A DNA stretch of 64,000 nt, taken from assembly GCF_014649735.1 (NCBI RefSeq), contig NZ_BMTP01000012.1, positions 1 to 64,000 on the forward strand. The letters are read 5' to 3'. Position 1 is the first letter of the stretch. Each line of letters opens with the position of its first letter. Source of the DNA: Streptomyces lavendofoliae (GTDB taxonomy: Bacteria > Actinomycetota > Actinomycetes > Streptomycetales > Streptomycetaceae). The notes beneath the pieces are model-generated. The model made no database searches. It was not told where the DNA came from and worked only from the letters and a program-made list of their open reading frames with translations. Positions 24,871 to 34,349 of the stretch are shown in pieces. A program made the translations under genes and the position numbers.

Positions 24871-24945
24871 CTACCGTGAGGGCACTGGACCGACCCGCTC
24901 CACCCCCCCACCGCTCAGGCCCGCCTCCCCCTCTGCGAGGTGCAG

Positions 24946-26226
24946 ATGAGTACGACCCGGACCTCTCGGCTCTCCAAGGACGAACTGCCCGCCGACCACG
25001 GCGCGTTCGCCTGGCTGCGCGCCCTCGGGCCGCGCGGCCGGCGCGCCTTCGGTGGCGCGTTCGGCGGCTACGCCCTGGACTCCTACGACTTCTTCACGCT
25101 GCCGCTGAGCATGGTGGCGATCTCCGCGTACTTCGGCCTGAGCAGCGGCCGGACCGGCCTGCTCACCACCGTCACGCTCGTCGTGTCGGCCGTCGGCGGC
25201 GTCCTCGCGGGCATCCTCGCCGACCGGATCGGCCGGGTGAAGGCACTGATGATCACGGTGCTCACCTACGCGCTCTTCACCGTCCTGTGCGGCTTCGCAC
25301 CCACCTACGAGACGCTGCTGGTCTTCCGCGCCCTCCAGGGCCTCGGGTTCGGCGGCGAGTGGGCGGTCGGCGCGATCCTGGTCGCCGAGTACGCCTCCGC
25401 CCAGCACCGCGGCCGCACCCTGGGCGGCGTGCAGAGCGCCTGGGCGGCGGGCTGGGCCCTCGCCGTCATCGTCTACACGCTGGTGTTCCACTTCCTCAGC
25501 CCGGACACCGCGTGGCGCGTGATGTTCTGGACGGGCGCCCTGCCGGCCCTGCTGGTGATCTGGGTACGCCGGAACGTCGAGGACGCGCCGCACGCCGTCG
25601 CCGTACGCGAGTCGAGCGCCGGACGCGGCTCCTTCAGCGCCATCTTCCGGCCGGACCTGCTGCGCACGACGATGTTCGCCGTGCTGCTGTCCACCGGAGT
25701 CCAGGGCGGCTACTACACACTCGCCACCTGGGTGCCGACGTACCTCAAGAGCGATCGCGGGCTGACCGTCGTCGGAACGGGCGGCTATCTGACGTTCCTG
25801 ATATCCGGAGCCTTCATCGGGTACCTGACGGGTGGCTACCTCACCGACCGGCTCGGCCGCAAGCGCAACATCGTCCTCTTCGCCGTCCTCTCGGCGGCGT
25901 GCATCCTCGCGTACACCAACATCCCTTCCGGGGCGAACGGTCTCGTGCTCGTCCTGGGCTTCCCCCTCGGGTTCTGCATGTCGGCCATCTTCAGCGGTTT
26001 CGGGTCGTTCCTCGCCGAGCTGTACCCGACGGCGGTACGCGGCACCGGGCAGGGGTTCACGTACAACACCGGCCGCGCGGTGGGGGCCTTCTTCCCCGCC
26101 CTCGTCGGCTTCCTCGCCGACAGCTGGGGCGTGGGCGGTGCCCTGGTGTTCGGCGCGGTCGGCTACGGCATCGCCGTACTGGCCCTGCTCGGCCTGCCGG
26201 AGACGCGCGGCCGCGAGCTCACCTGA
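24946..26226 (+). CDS. MFS transporter, metabolite:proton symporter type
   Basis: 426 aa from ATG 24946, which has GAGG 5 bases upstream (the GTG at 24940 lacks spacing). About twelve TM helices. The family loop DRIGRVKALMI between TM2 and TM3 and its second copy TDRLGRKRNIVLF are clear, as is the TM4-5 GLGFGGEWAVGAILVAEY signature of aromatic-acid/sialate-type symporters. First gene of a probable operon with pxpABC, so it likely imports 5-oxoproline or another short carboxylate. Confidence 0.92.
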   Translation: MSTTRTSRLSKDELPADHGAFAWLRALGPRGRRAFGGAFGGYALDSYDFFTLPLSMVAISAYFGLSSGRTGLLTTVTLVVSAVGGVLAGILADRIGRVKALMITVLTYALFTVLCGFAPTYETLLVFRALQGLGFGGEWAVGAILVAEYASAQHRGRTLGGVQSAWAAGWALAVIVYTLVFHFLSPDTAWRVMFWTGALPALLVIWVRRNVEDAPHAVAVRESSAGRGSFSAIFRPDLLRTTMFAVLLSTGVQGGYYTLATWVPTYLKSDRGLTVVGTGGYLTFLISGAFIGYLTGGYLTDRLGRKRNIVLFAVLSAACILAYTNIPSGANGLVLVLGFPLGFCMSAIFSGFGSFLAELYPTAVRGTGQGFTYNTGRAVGAFFPALVGFLADSWGVGGALVFGAVGYGIAVLALLGLPETRGRELT

Positions 26227-26249
26227 CGCAGCAGTAGGGAGACACCACC

Positions 26250-27014
26250 ATGACCTGGGCCTCGATCGACCTCAACGCCGACCTCGGAGAGGGTTTCGGG
26301 CGCTGGCGGCTGACCGACGACGAACAGCTCCTGTCGGTCGTCACCAGCGCCAACGTGGCCTGCGGATTCCACGCCGGGGACGCCGTCACCATGCGCCGCG
26401 TCTGCGAACTGGCGGCCGGGCGCGGGGTGCGGATCGGCGCCCAGGTCTCCTACCGTGACCTGGCCGGCTTCGGGCGGCGCTCCATGGACGTGCCGTACGA
26501 CGAGCTGGCCGCCGAAGTGGCCTATCAGATCGGCGCCCTGGAGGTGTTCGCCAGGGCCGCGGGCGCGCGGGTGTCGTACGTGAAGCCGCACGGGGCGCTG
26601 TACAACCGCGTGGTGCACGACGAGGGCCAGGCGCAGGCCGTGGTCGACGGCGTGCTGCTCACCGGTGAGCGGCTTCCCCTGCTGGGGCTGCCCGGCTCCC
26701 GGCTGCACGAGGTGGCCGAGAAGGCCGGCCTCCCGGTGGTCACCGAGGCGTTCGCCGACCGCGCGTACACCGCCGGGGGCACCCTCGTGCCGCGCGGCGA
26801 GGAGGGTGCCGTCATCACCGACCAGGCGGCCGTCGTCGAGCGGTCGGTGTCCATGGCGCGGTTCGGCGTGGTCACCTCCCGGTGCGGGCGCTCGGTGCCC
26901 GTCCGCGCCCGGTCGTTGTGCCTGCACGGCGACACGCCCGGCGCGGTGGGAATGGCCCGCCGGGTCCGCACACAGCTGGAGGCCTCCGGTGTCCGGGTGG
27001 AGGCGTTCGTATGA
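26250..27014 (+). CDS. pxpA: 5-oxoprolinase subunit A (LamB/YcsF family)
   Basis: 254 aa. With PxpB and PxpC it forms the ATP-dependent prokaryotic 5-oxoprolinase that opens L-pyroglutamate to glutamate. The family N-terminus IDLNADLGEGFGRW, NVACGFHAGDAVTMRR and the VKPHGALYN strand are intact. Start follows AGGGAGA. The TGA overlaps the ATG of pxpB. Confidence 0.95.
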   Translation: MTWASIDLNADLGEGFGRWRLTDDEQLLSVVTSANVACGFHAGDAVTMRRVCELAAGRGVRIGAQVSYRDLAGFGRRSMDVPYDELAAEVAYQIGALEVFARAAGARVSYVKPHGALYNRVVHDEGQAQAVVDGVLLTGERLPLLGLPGSRLHEVAEKAGLPVVTEAFADRAYTAGGTLVPRGEEGAVITDQAAVVERSVSMARFGVVTSRCGRSVPVRARSLCLHGDTPGAVGMARRVRTQLEASGVRVEAFV

Positions 27015-27637
27015 GGACCGTCGCGGTCGGCGAGCACGCCCTGCTCGTCGAACTCGGCAGCGGGGAGGAGACCGAGGCCTTCCACTCCGAGTTGCTGCGC
27101 CGCCGGGCGGCCGGCACGCTGCCCGCCGTGACCGAGATCGTTCCGGCGGCGCGGACGGTGCTGCTGGACGGGGTGGCGGAACCGGCGCGGCTCGCCGCCC
27201 TCATCGCCGGGTGGGAGGTCGAGCCGTCCCACGCGCGCGTGGAGCCGGCCGTCGACATCCCGGTCCGGTACGACGGGCCGGACCTCCCCGATGTCGCGGA
27301 CCTGTGGGGCGTGACGCCCCGGGAGGTGGCGCGCATCCACTCGGCGACCGCGTTCCGGGTGGCGTTCTGCGGGTTCGCACCCGGGTTCGGCTACCTGACC
27401 GGGTTGCCGGCGGCGTACGAGGTCCCCCGGCGGGCCACCCCGCGCACGGCCGTGCCGGCGGGCTCCGTGGCGGTGGCGGGCCGCTACACGGGCGTGTACC
27501 CGCGTGCGTCGCCGGGCGGCTGGCAGCTCATCGGCACGACGGACGCGGTCCTGTGGGACCCGGCGCGGGAGCCGGCGGCGCTCCTCGCGCCGGGCACGCG
27601 CGTGCGGTTCGTCCCGGTGCGGGTGGGGGGCCGATGA
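27011..27637 (+). CDS. pxpB: 5-oxoprolinase subunit B (allophanate hydrolase subunit 1 family)
   Basis: 208 aa. Signatures: AFCGFAPGFGYLTGLP, then the AVPAGSVAVAGRYTGVYP segment and PGGWQLIGTTDAVLWDP. These are the ATP/acyl-phosphate-handling motifs shared with KipI. Start ATG 27011 overlaps pxpA (ATGA); end overlaps pxpC (ATGA), so all three subunits are translationally coupled. Confidence 0.95.
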   Translation: MRTVAVGEHALLVELGSGEETEAFHSELLRRRAAGTLPAVTEIVPAARTVLLDGVAEPARLAALIAGWEVEPSHARVEPAVDIPVRYDGPDLPDVADLWGVTPREVARIHSATAFRVAFCGFAPGFGYLTGLPAAYEVPRRATPRTAVPAGSVAVAGRYTGVYPRASPGGWQLIGTTDAVLWDPAREPAALLAPGTRVRFVPVRVGGR

Positions 27638-28497
27638 CCGACCGGGCCTTCGCCGTCGTACGGGCCGGGGCGCTGACCACCGTGCAGGACCGGGGGCGCC
27701 GCGGCCACGCGCACCTGGGAGTACCGCGCTCGGGCGCGCTCGACCCGTACGCGAGCGCCCTGGTCAACCGGCTGGTCGGCAACGGGGCGGACGCGGCGGT
27801 GCTGGAGACCACCGTCGACGGCTGCGCGGTGCGGCCGCGCTGCGCGGTGACCGTCGCGGTCGGCGGCGCGCCGTGCGCCGTCACGGTGGACGGCCGGCCG
27901 GTGGCGTGGGGCGCCCCCCTGCGCGTCCCCGCGGGCGCCGTGCTGGAGGTGGGGGCCGCCGTGCGGGGCCTGCGCTCGTACGTGGCGTTCGGCGGGGGCG
28001 TCGCGGCCGAGCCGGTGCTCGGCAGCCGCTCGACGGACCTGCTCTCGGGGCTCGGCCCCGCGCCCCTGGCCGCCGGTGCCGTCCTCCCGCTCGGGCCGCA
28101 GGGCCCTGACGCGCCCGGGTGCGACGTCGTGCCCTGGCCGGCGGCGCCCGAGGAGCTGGTGCTGCGCGTGCGGCCCGGCCCGCGCGACGACTGGTTCACG
28201 GACGCGTCGCTGCGGGACTTCGCCACGCGCGCGTACCGGGTGTCCCCGGCGAGCAACCGCATAGGGCTGCGCACCGAGGGACCGCCCCTGGAGCGTGCCG
28301 TGGCCGGCGAGCTGCCCAGCGAGGGCATGGTCCTCGGAGCGGTCCAGGTCCCGCCGGACGGGCGTCCGGTGGTGTTCCTCGCGGACCACCCGACGACGGG
28401 CGGCTACCCGGTGGTGGCCGTGGTCCGGGAACGGGACCTGGCGGCGGCCGCCCAGTCCGTGCCCGGCACGCCCGTGCGGTTCATCCCGGTCCGGTAG
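27634..28497 (+). CDS. pxpC: 5-oxoprolinase subunit C (allophanate hydrolase subunit 2 family)
   Basis: 287 aa. Opens with the conserved VVRAGALTTVQDRGRRGHAH and GVPRSGALDPYASALVNRLV, later YVAFGGGVAAEPVLGSRSTD and SNRIGLRTEGPPLER. It completes the PxpABC enzyme. The last 17 bases overlap the 3' end of the convergent OPLAH-type gene, so the two transcripts are antisense at their ends. Confidence 0.95.
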   Translation: MTDRAFAVVRAGALTTVQDRGRRGHAHLGVPRSGALDPYASALVNRLVGNGADAAVLETTVDGCAVRPRCAVTVAVGGAPCAVTVDGRPVAWGAPLRVPAGAVLEVGAAVRGLRSYVAFGGGVAAEPVLGSRSTDLLSGLGPAPLAAGAVLPLGPQGPDAPGCDVVPWPAAPEELVLRVRPGPRDDWFTDASLRDFATRAYRVSPASNRIGLRTEGPPLERAVAGELPSEGMVLGAVQVPPDGRPVVFLADHPTTGGYPVVAVVRERDLAAAAQSVPGTPVRFIPVR

Positions 28498-31400
28498 GGC
28501 GCCCCGCGCGGCCGGGCGGGCCGAGCCCGGCCGCCCCCGCCTGGTCGTGACCAGCGGGCCCGTAACCGCCACCGCCCGGGGTCGCGACCACCAGGACGTC
28601 CCCGGGTGCCACGTCCACCACGTCGACCCCCTCCAGCCGCCGTACGGTGCCGTCGGCGCGCCGCACCGCGTTCTCGCCGAGCCCCCCGGGAGCGCCGCCC
28701 GCCATGCCGTACGGCGGGACCCTCCGGTGCCCGGTGAGGAGGGCCACCGTCATCGGCTCCAGGAACCGGATGCGCCGCACCACCCCGTCGCCGCCCCGCC
28801 ACCGGCCGCGCCCGCCGCTGCCTCGGCGCACCTCGAAGGAGTCCACCCGCACCGGCAGGCGCCACTCCAGGACCTCGGGGTCGGTGAGGCGCGAGTTGGT
28901 CATGTGGGTCTGTACGGCGTCGGCGCCGTCGAAGCCGTCCCCGGCGCCCGAGCCGCTGGCCAGCGTCTCGTAGTACTGCACGCGGTCGTTGCCGAAGGTC
29001 ACGTTGTTCATGGTGCCGGAGCCCTCCGCCTGGACGCCCAGCGCGGCGTACAGGGCCCCGGTGACGGCCTGCGAGGTCTCCACGTTGCCCGCGACGGTCG
29101 CCGCCGGGTGGGCGGGCGAGAGCATCGAACCGTCCGGCACGCGGATGTCGAGGGGTTCCAGGCAGCCGCTGTTCAGGGGGATGTCGTCGTCCACCAGGGT
29201 CCGGAAGACGTACAGCACGGCGGCCGTGACGACGGACGTGGGGGCGTTGGTGTTCCCCGGCTGCTGCGGTGACGTCCCGGCGAAGTCGAGGACGGCGGCC
29301 CGGCGCTCGCGGTCGACGCGGACGGCCACCCGGATGACGGCGCCGCCGTCGGTCTCGTACCGGTAGGAGCCGTCGTGGAGCGTGGCGACGATGCGGCGCA
29401 CGGACTCCTCGGCGTTGTCCCGGACGTGTCGCATGTACGCGTGGACCGCGTCGAGGCCGAACCGGTCCACCATGCGGCGCAGTTCGTCGATGCCCTTCTC
29501 GTTGGCGGCGATCTGGGCGCGCAGGTCGGCGAGGTTGGTGTCGGGGTCCCGGGACGGATAGGGGGCCTCGGTGAGGAGCTTCCTCGTCTCGTCCTCGCGC
29601 AGCCGTCCGTCCCGTACGAGCAACCAGTTGTCGAAGAGGACGCCTTCCTCGTGGATGCTGCGGCTGAAGGCCGGCATGGAGCCGGGGGTGATGCCGCCGA
29701 TCTCGGCGTGGTGGCCGCGCGAGGCGACGAGGAAGCGCAGGTCGCCCAGGGGACCGAAGACCGGCGTCACGACCGTCACGTCGGGCAGGTGGGTGCCGCC
29801 GTGGTACGGGTCGTTGATCGCGTACACGTCTCCGGGGCGCAGGGTGCCCTTGTTGCGCCGCAGCACCTCCTTGATGGACTCCCCCATGGAGCCGAGGTGG
29901 ACCGGGATGTGGGGCGCGTTGGCGATCAGGTTGCCCTCCGCGTCGAAGAGGGCGCAGGAGAAGTCGAGGCGTTCCTTGATGTTGACCGAGTGGGCCGTGT
30001 TCTCCAGCCGTACGCCCATCTGTTCGGCGATCGCCATGAAGAGGCTGTTGAACACCTCCAGGAGGACCGGGTCGACGTCCGTACCGACGGCGCCGCGGCC
30101 CGGCCGGGGCCGGGCCCGCGTCAGGCGGAGGTGGCCGGTGTCGGTCACGGCGGCCCGCCATCCGTCGTCGACGACGGTGGTGGCGTCCGGCTCGGCGACG
30201 ACGGCCGGCCCCGGCACCGTGTCGGCGGGGCGCAGGTCCTCCCTGCGGTACAGCGGGGTGTCCCGCCACTCGCCGTCCACGAACATCCTCACCGTGGCGT
30301 GCGCCCGCGGCGGTCCGGCCCGGGGCGGCTGTCCGGCGGCGAGGGGATGGTGGGTTTCGGCCCGGCCCACCGCTTCGACCGACACGGCCTCCACCACCAG
30401 GGGCTTGTCCATGGTGAAGGCGTACCGCGCCCGGTGCGCCTTCGTGAACGCCTCGGCCATGGCCTCGGCCGAATCGAGGGGTACGGGCAGGCTCGCGTCG
30501 GTTCCCGCGTAGCGGAGCAGCACGCGCGCGTGGGTGGTGATCGCGCTGTCGGGCAGGCCGTCGGCGCGCAGCTCGTCCCCGGTGCGCTCGGCGAGCCCCG
30601 CGCAGAGGTCTTCCACGCGCGCGTGGCCAGCGGCGTCGAGCTCCGCCTCGACGGACTGCTGGCGCATGGCCGTGGAGTCGGCCAGCCCGATGCCGTACGC
30701 GGAGAGCACACCGGCCAGCGGCGGCACCAGGACCGTGCCGGCGCCGAGGGCGTCGGCGACGGCGCACGCGTGCTGGCCGCCGGCCCCGCCGAAGCTGGTC
30801 AACGCGTACCGGGTGATGTCGTGACCGCGCTGCACGGAGATCTTCTTCACGGCGTTGGCCATGTTCAGCACGGCGATCTCGAGGAATCCGGCGGCGACCT
30901 CCTCCGGTGCGGTTGCCGTCCCGGTCTCGCGCCGCACGTCCTCGGCGAGGCCGGTGAAGCGGGCGCGCACCACCTCGGCGTCGAGGGGCTGGTCCCCGTC
31001 CGGCCCGAAGACGGCGGGGAAGTGCTCCGGCTGCACGCGGCCGAGCATCACGTTGGCGTCGGTCACCGTCAGCGGGCCGCCGCGCCGGTAGCAGGCGGGC
31101 CCCGGGTCGGCGCCGGCCGAGTCGGGGCCGACCCGGAAGCGCCGGCCGTCGAAGTGGAGGACCGACCCGCCGCCCGCCGCGACGGTGTGAATGCTCATCA
31201 TGGGCGCGCGCATCCGTACGCCCGCCACCTGTGTGCCCAGCTCCCGTTCGAACTCGCCCGCGTAGTGCGAGACGTCGGTGGACGTGCCGCCCATGTCGAA
31301 CCCGATCACCCGGGAGTAGCCCGCCCGCTCGGACGTGCGCGCCATCCCCACGACGCCTCCCGCCGGGCCGGACAGGACGGCGTCCTTGCCGCGGAAGTGG

Positions 31401-32143
31401 GCGGCCTCCCGCAGCCCGCCGCTGGACTGCATGAACAGCAGCCGCACCCCCGCGAGTTCGTCCGCCACCTCGTCGACGTACCGCCGCAGGATCGGCGAGA
31501 GGTACGCGTCCACGACCGTGGTGTCGCCGCGCGGCACCAGCCTGATCAGCGGACTGACCTCGTGCGAGCAGCTGACCTGCGGGAAACCGGCCGTACGGGC
31601 GGCCTCGGCGACGCGCAGCTCGTGGTCGGGGTGGCGGTAGCCGTGCATGAGGACGACCGCGGCACTCCGCAGGCCGTCGTCGTGGGCCGCCTTCAGCCGC
31701 TCCCCCACGAGGGCCGCGTCGAGCGGCCGGACGACCCTCCCGTGGGCGTCGACGCGCTCGGGTACCTCGATGACCCGGTCGTGGAGCGCTTCCGGCAGGA
31801 GGATGCGCCGGTCGAAGATCCGCGGCCGGTTCTGGTAGGCGATGCGCAGCGCGTCGCGGAACCCCTCGGTGATGAGCAGGACGGTCGGCTCGCCGCGCCG
31901 CTCCAGGAGGGCGTTGGTGGCGACCGTGGTGCCCATCCTGACCGACGCGATCCGGTCCGCCGGTACCGGCTCGCCCGGCGTGAGCCCGAGGAGGAGCCGG
32001 ATGCCCGCCACGGCGGCGTCGCGGTAGCGCGCCGGATCGTGGGAGAGCAGCTTGCGGGTGACCAGGTGGCCGTCGGGTCTCCGGGCCACGACGTCGGTGA
32101 AGGTACCGCCGCGGTCGATCCAGAACTCCCAGCGCCCGGTCAC
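28481..32143 (-). CDS. OPLAH-type 5-oxoprolinase (fused hydantoinase A/B)
   Basis: 1220 aa, the length of eukaryote-type 5-oxoprolinases. The HyuA half begins WEFWIDRGGTFTDVVARRPD, then RMGTTVATNALLERRGEPTV, GFDMGGTSTDVS and ACAVADALGAGTVLVPPLAG. The HyuB half starts near residue 700 with DPVLLEVFNSLFMAIAEQMG and contains DPYHGGTHLPD and the C-terminal GGGGYGP. The DRGGTFTDV...LLSHDPARY opening favours 5-oxoproline over hydantoin. GTG 32143 is the only plausible start; GGGGGA abuts it closely. It catalyses the same reaction as the convergent pxpABC. Confidence 0.92.
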   Translation of the reverse strand: MTGRWEFWIDRGGTFTDVVARRPDGHLVTRKLLSHDPARYRDAAVAGIRLLLGLTPGEPVPADRIASVRMGTTVATNALLERRGEPTVLLITEGFRDALRIAYQNRPRIFDRRILLPEALHDRVIEVPERVDAHGRVVRPLDAALVGERLKAAHDDGLRSAAVVLMHGYRHPDHELRVAEAARTAGFPQVSCSHEVSPLIRLVPRGDTTVVDAYLSPILRRYVDEVADELAGVRLLFMQSSGGLREAAHFRGKDAVLSGPAGGVVGMARTSERAGYSRVIGFDMGGTSTDVSHYAGEFERELGTQVAGVRMRAPMMSIHTVAAGGGSVLHFDGRRFRVGPDSAGADPGPACYRRGGPLTVTDANVMLGRVQPEHFPAVFGPDGDQPLDAEVVRARFTGLAEDVRRETGTATAPEEVAAGFLEIAVLNMANAVKKISVQRGHDITRYALTSFGGAGGQHACAVADALGAGTVLVPPLAGVLSAYGIGLADSTAMRQQSVEAELDAAGHARVEDLCAGLAERTGDELRADGLPDSAITTHARVLLRYAGTDASLPVPLDSAEAMAEAFTKAHRARYAFTMDKPLVVEAVSVEAVGRAETHHPLAAGQPPRAGPPRAHATVRMFVDGEWRDTPLYRREDLRPADTVPGPAVVAEPDATTVVDDGWRAAVTDTGHLRLTRARPRPGRGAVGTDVDPVLLEVFNSLFMAIAEQMGVRLENTAHSVNIKERLDFSCALFDAEGNLIANAPHIPVHLGSMGESIKEVLRRNKGTLRPGDVYAINDPYHGGTHLPDVTVVTPVFGPLGDLRFLVASRGHHAEIGGITPGSMPAFSRSIHEEGVLFDNWLLVRDGRLREDETRKLLTEAPYPSRDPDTNLADLRAQIAANEKGIDELRRMVDRFGLDAVHAYMRHVRDNAEESVRRIVATLHDGSYRYETDGGAVIRVAVRVDRERRAAVLDFAGTSPQQPGNTNAPTSVVTAAVLYVFRTLVDDDIPLNSGCLEPLDIRVPDGSMLSPAHPAATVAGNVETSQAVTGALYAALGVQAEGSGTMNNVTFGNDRVQYYETLASGSGAGDGFDGADAVQTHMTNSRLTDPEVLEWRLPVRVDSFEVRRGSGGRGRWRGGDGVVRRIRFLEPMTVALLTGHRRVPPYGMAGGAPGGLGENAVRRADGTVRRLEGVDVVDVAPGDVLVVATPGGGGYGPAGHDQAGAAGLGPPGRAGRPTGPG

Positions 32144-32288
32144 TCCCCCATTGTGGCAAGGAAGCCCCGTACGGGCCCGGGGACGATGGGACAGAACGCC
32201 GGCGCGGGCTCCCCGGGGCGGGCGCGCCGGGGCCGGATCGGCGACCGGGGCGCCCTCCCCGCCCGCGAGAAGCCCCTCCCGCGTGGCG

Positions 32289-33707
32289 TCAGACCTTGGG
32301 CAGGTCCGGGCCGATCCTGCTCCGTACCGCGGTCTGCACCTCGTCCTCCTCCGCCGGGTCGGCGGCGAGGCGGCGCAACCGCTCGGCCACGCGTACGTCA
32401 CCGGTCTCGGCGTGCAGGGCGGCGACCTCCCTGGTGGTCTCCTCGCAGTCCCACAGGCACTCGACGGCGAAGCCGGTCGGGAAGGAGGGGTCCGTGGCGG
32501 CGAGGGCGCGCGCGGCGCGGCCCCGCAGCTGGGACGACGCGGTCTCGCGGTAGATGTGGCGCAGTACGGGCGCGGCGCAGGCCACACCGAGCCTGCCCGT
32601 GCCGTCGACGAGCGCGTAGAGCGACTGCGCGTCGGGGCCGTCGGACCGTACCGCCTCGCGCAGCGCCCCGAGGACGAGCGTGGCGTCGCGGGCGTCGCCC
32701 CGGCAGGCGAGCACGCCCGCCGCGGAGGCGCCCAGCGGGTCCGGCCGGTGCACCCAGCCGCGCGCCCGGTCGACGGCCTCGTCGCCGCACATGCGCTCGA
32801 AGGCGGCGACGGCGGCTTCCGCGACGACCCGGGAGTCACCGGCCGCCGCGGTCTCGATGAGGTCGAGCACGACGGGGTCGCGCGCTTCGGCGAGGTAGTG
32901 CAGGGCGGCGCAGCGTGCGCCGTCCGGGCCTCCACTGGCCGCCTCGACGATCAGCGGGCGGTCGTCGGGGCCGGCGACGGCGGTGAGGCAGCGGGCGGCC
33001 GGTACGTGGAGGGCGGAGCCGCGCTCCAGGCCCTCCTGTGCCCACTCGAAGACGGCCCGGACGCTCCAGCCGGGCCGGGGCCCGGTGGGGCGCATCTGGC
33101 GCTGCCAGCGGTCGAAGGAGCCCTGTTCCCTGGCGGCGCGCACGCGGGCGCCGATCGTCTCGCGCCGGTCGTCGGCCCACAACCGCCAGGGGCGGGGCTC
33201 GAAGGCGTCCCGTACGGCGGCGGCCAGCTCGGCCTCGCCCTCCGGGGTGGCGGGGAACCTGGCGAGGACGGGGGCGGCGAGGCTCCGCAGTCCGGAGTCG
33301 TCGTCGCGCAGGGCCAGCTCGTCGAGGGCCCAGGACCAGTTGGTCCCGGTGGCGGCGTACCGCCGCAGCAGCGCGAGGGCGTCCTCGCGGCCGTACGCGG
33401 CGAGGTGGCCGAGTACGGCGAGGGCGAGACCGGTCCGGGACTCCTCGCCGTCGAGGTGGTCCTCGACGCCGAAGAGGTGGGCCTCGATCTCCCCGAGCCC
33501 GCCGTGCAGATCCAGGTAGAGGCGTGCGTAGTAGAGGGAGCGGTTCTCGACCTGCCAGTCCTGGCGGGGGTCGTTGAGGACACAGTGGTTGAGGGCCGCG
33601 AGGGCTTCCGCCCGTGGCGCGGCCAGCGCGTGCAGCGTGCCGTCGCCGCGACCCCTCTGCAGCAGGCCGAGCAGGGTGCCGCTCGGCGCTATGACTGGAT
33701 CGAACAT
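32289..33707 (-). CDS. HEAT-repeat protein
   Basis: 472 aa made almost wholly of paired amphipathic helices of the HEAT/armadillo kind: e.g. ALHYLAEARDPVVLDLIETA, AAVAAFERMCGDEAVDRARG and AAPVLRHIYRETASSQLRGR. No signal peptide, TM helix or enzyme motif. Such scaffolds bind proteins or peptides; the partner is unknown. The ATG has GAGG 8 bases upstream. A very short Cys-containing ORF lies 79 bp upstream on the same strand. Confidence 0.85.
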   Translation of the reverse strand: MFDPVIAPSGTLLGLLQRGRGDGTLHALAAPRAEALAALNHCVLNDPRQDWQVENRSLYYARLYLDLHGGLGEIEAHLFGVEDHLDGEESRTGLALAVLGHLAAYGREDALALLRRYAATGTNWSWALDELALRDDDSGLRSLAAPVLARFPATPEGEAELAAAVRDAFEPRPWRLWADDRRETIGARVRAAREQGSFDRWQRQMRPTGPRPGWSVRAVFEWAQEGLERGSALHVPAARCLTAVAGPDDRPLIVEAASGGPDGARCAALHYLAEARDPVVLDLIETAAAGDSRVVAEAAVAAFERMCGDEAVDRARGWVHRPDPLGASAAGVLACRGDARDATLVLGALREAVRSDGPDAQSLYALVDGTGRLGVACAAPVLRHIYRETASSQLRGRAARALAATDPSFPTGFAVECLWDCEETTREVAALHAETGDVRVAERLRRLAADPAEEDEVQTAVRSRIGPDLPKV

Positions 33708-33785
33708 GGAAAATGCCTCACATCAAGCTGTCGACGCACCCGGAGGAGACCGGGGACCCCGGGGTGACCCGGGAGCGGTGATTAC

Positions 33786-33887
33786 CTAGGCCGCGCAGCA
33801 ACATGTGGAGCCGCCCGTCGTCTTCCGCTCGGTGATGACCATCTTCCTCTGCCTCTCGTCGGTGGCCCCGTACGGGCCCGACGCCAT
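33786..33887 (-). CDS. possible very small peptide gene ending in a Cys triplet
   Basis: 33 codons, peptide MASGPYGATDERQRKMVITE then RKTTGGSTCCCAA. About 94% of third positions are G or C, as in real Streptomyces genes; the other frames here are not. An internal ATG at codon 16 has GAGAGG upstream and would give an 18-aa product. It lies between the ankyrin and HEAT-repeat genes, same strand. It could be a modified-peptide precursor, a Cys-responsive leader peptide, or chance. I know no family for it. Confidence 0.35.
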   Translation of the reverse strand: MASGPYGATDERQRKMVITERKTTGGSTCCCAA

Positions 33888-33956
33888 GATGACCCAGCCA
33901 TTTCGCCACCGCGACCACATTTACGGCACCGCTCTCACCTGGGGTTCAGCGCCCGT

Positions 33957-34349
33957 TCACCGGGAGCCGAACAGCTCCAGGAGGTGCGCCTTCCCAAACA
34001 TCCTGGCGGTATCCACGGCGGACGGAGTGCCGGCTTCCGGATCGGCGCCCGCCGCCAGGAGGGCACGGACGATGCCGTCCTCGCCCTTGAAGACGGCGCC
34101 CGCGATCGGCGTCTGGCCCCGGTCGTTGATGCGGTTGGGGTCGGCGCCGCGCTCCAGCAGGGCCGCCACCGCCTCCTCCTGGCCGTGGTAGGCCGCGAGC
34201 ATCACCAGGGAGTCGCCCTTGTCGTTCGTGAGGTTCGCGGGCACGCCCGCGTCCACGTAGGCGGCGAGCGCCTCGGCGTCACCCTGCCGTGCCAGATCGA
34301 AGACCTTGGACGCCAGCTCGATCACCTCGGGGTCCGGGGTTTCACTCAT
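33957..34349 (-). CDS. ankyrin-repeat protein
   Basis: 130 aa with about three ankyrin repeats: DAGVPANLTNDKGDSLVMLA, LERGADPNRINDRGQTPIAG and LAAGADPEAGTPSAVDTARM, preceded by an acidic helix EVIELASKVFDLARQGDAEA. Cytosolic interaction module, partner unknown. Start ATG 34349 opens MSETPDPEV. It is divergent from smeA across a 338-bp region. Confidence 0.93.
   Translation of the reverse strand: MSETPDPEVIELASKVFDLARQGDAEALAAYVDAGVPANLTNDKGDSLVMLAAYHGQEEAVAALLERGADPNRINDRGQTPIAGAVFKGEDGIVRALLAAGADPEAGTPSAVDTARMFGKAHLLELFGSR

Noticed and set aside
33718..33918. 66-codon minus-strand frame in another phase over the Cys-triplet ORF
   Set aside because: Its third-position G/C content is far lower than that of the 33-codon frame on the same DNA.
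33805..34191. 128-codon plus-strand frame opposite the ankyrin gene
   Set aside because: Most of it is antisense to the ankyrin gene, which has clear repeats and codon bias.
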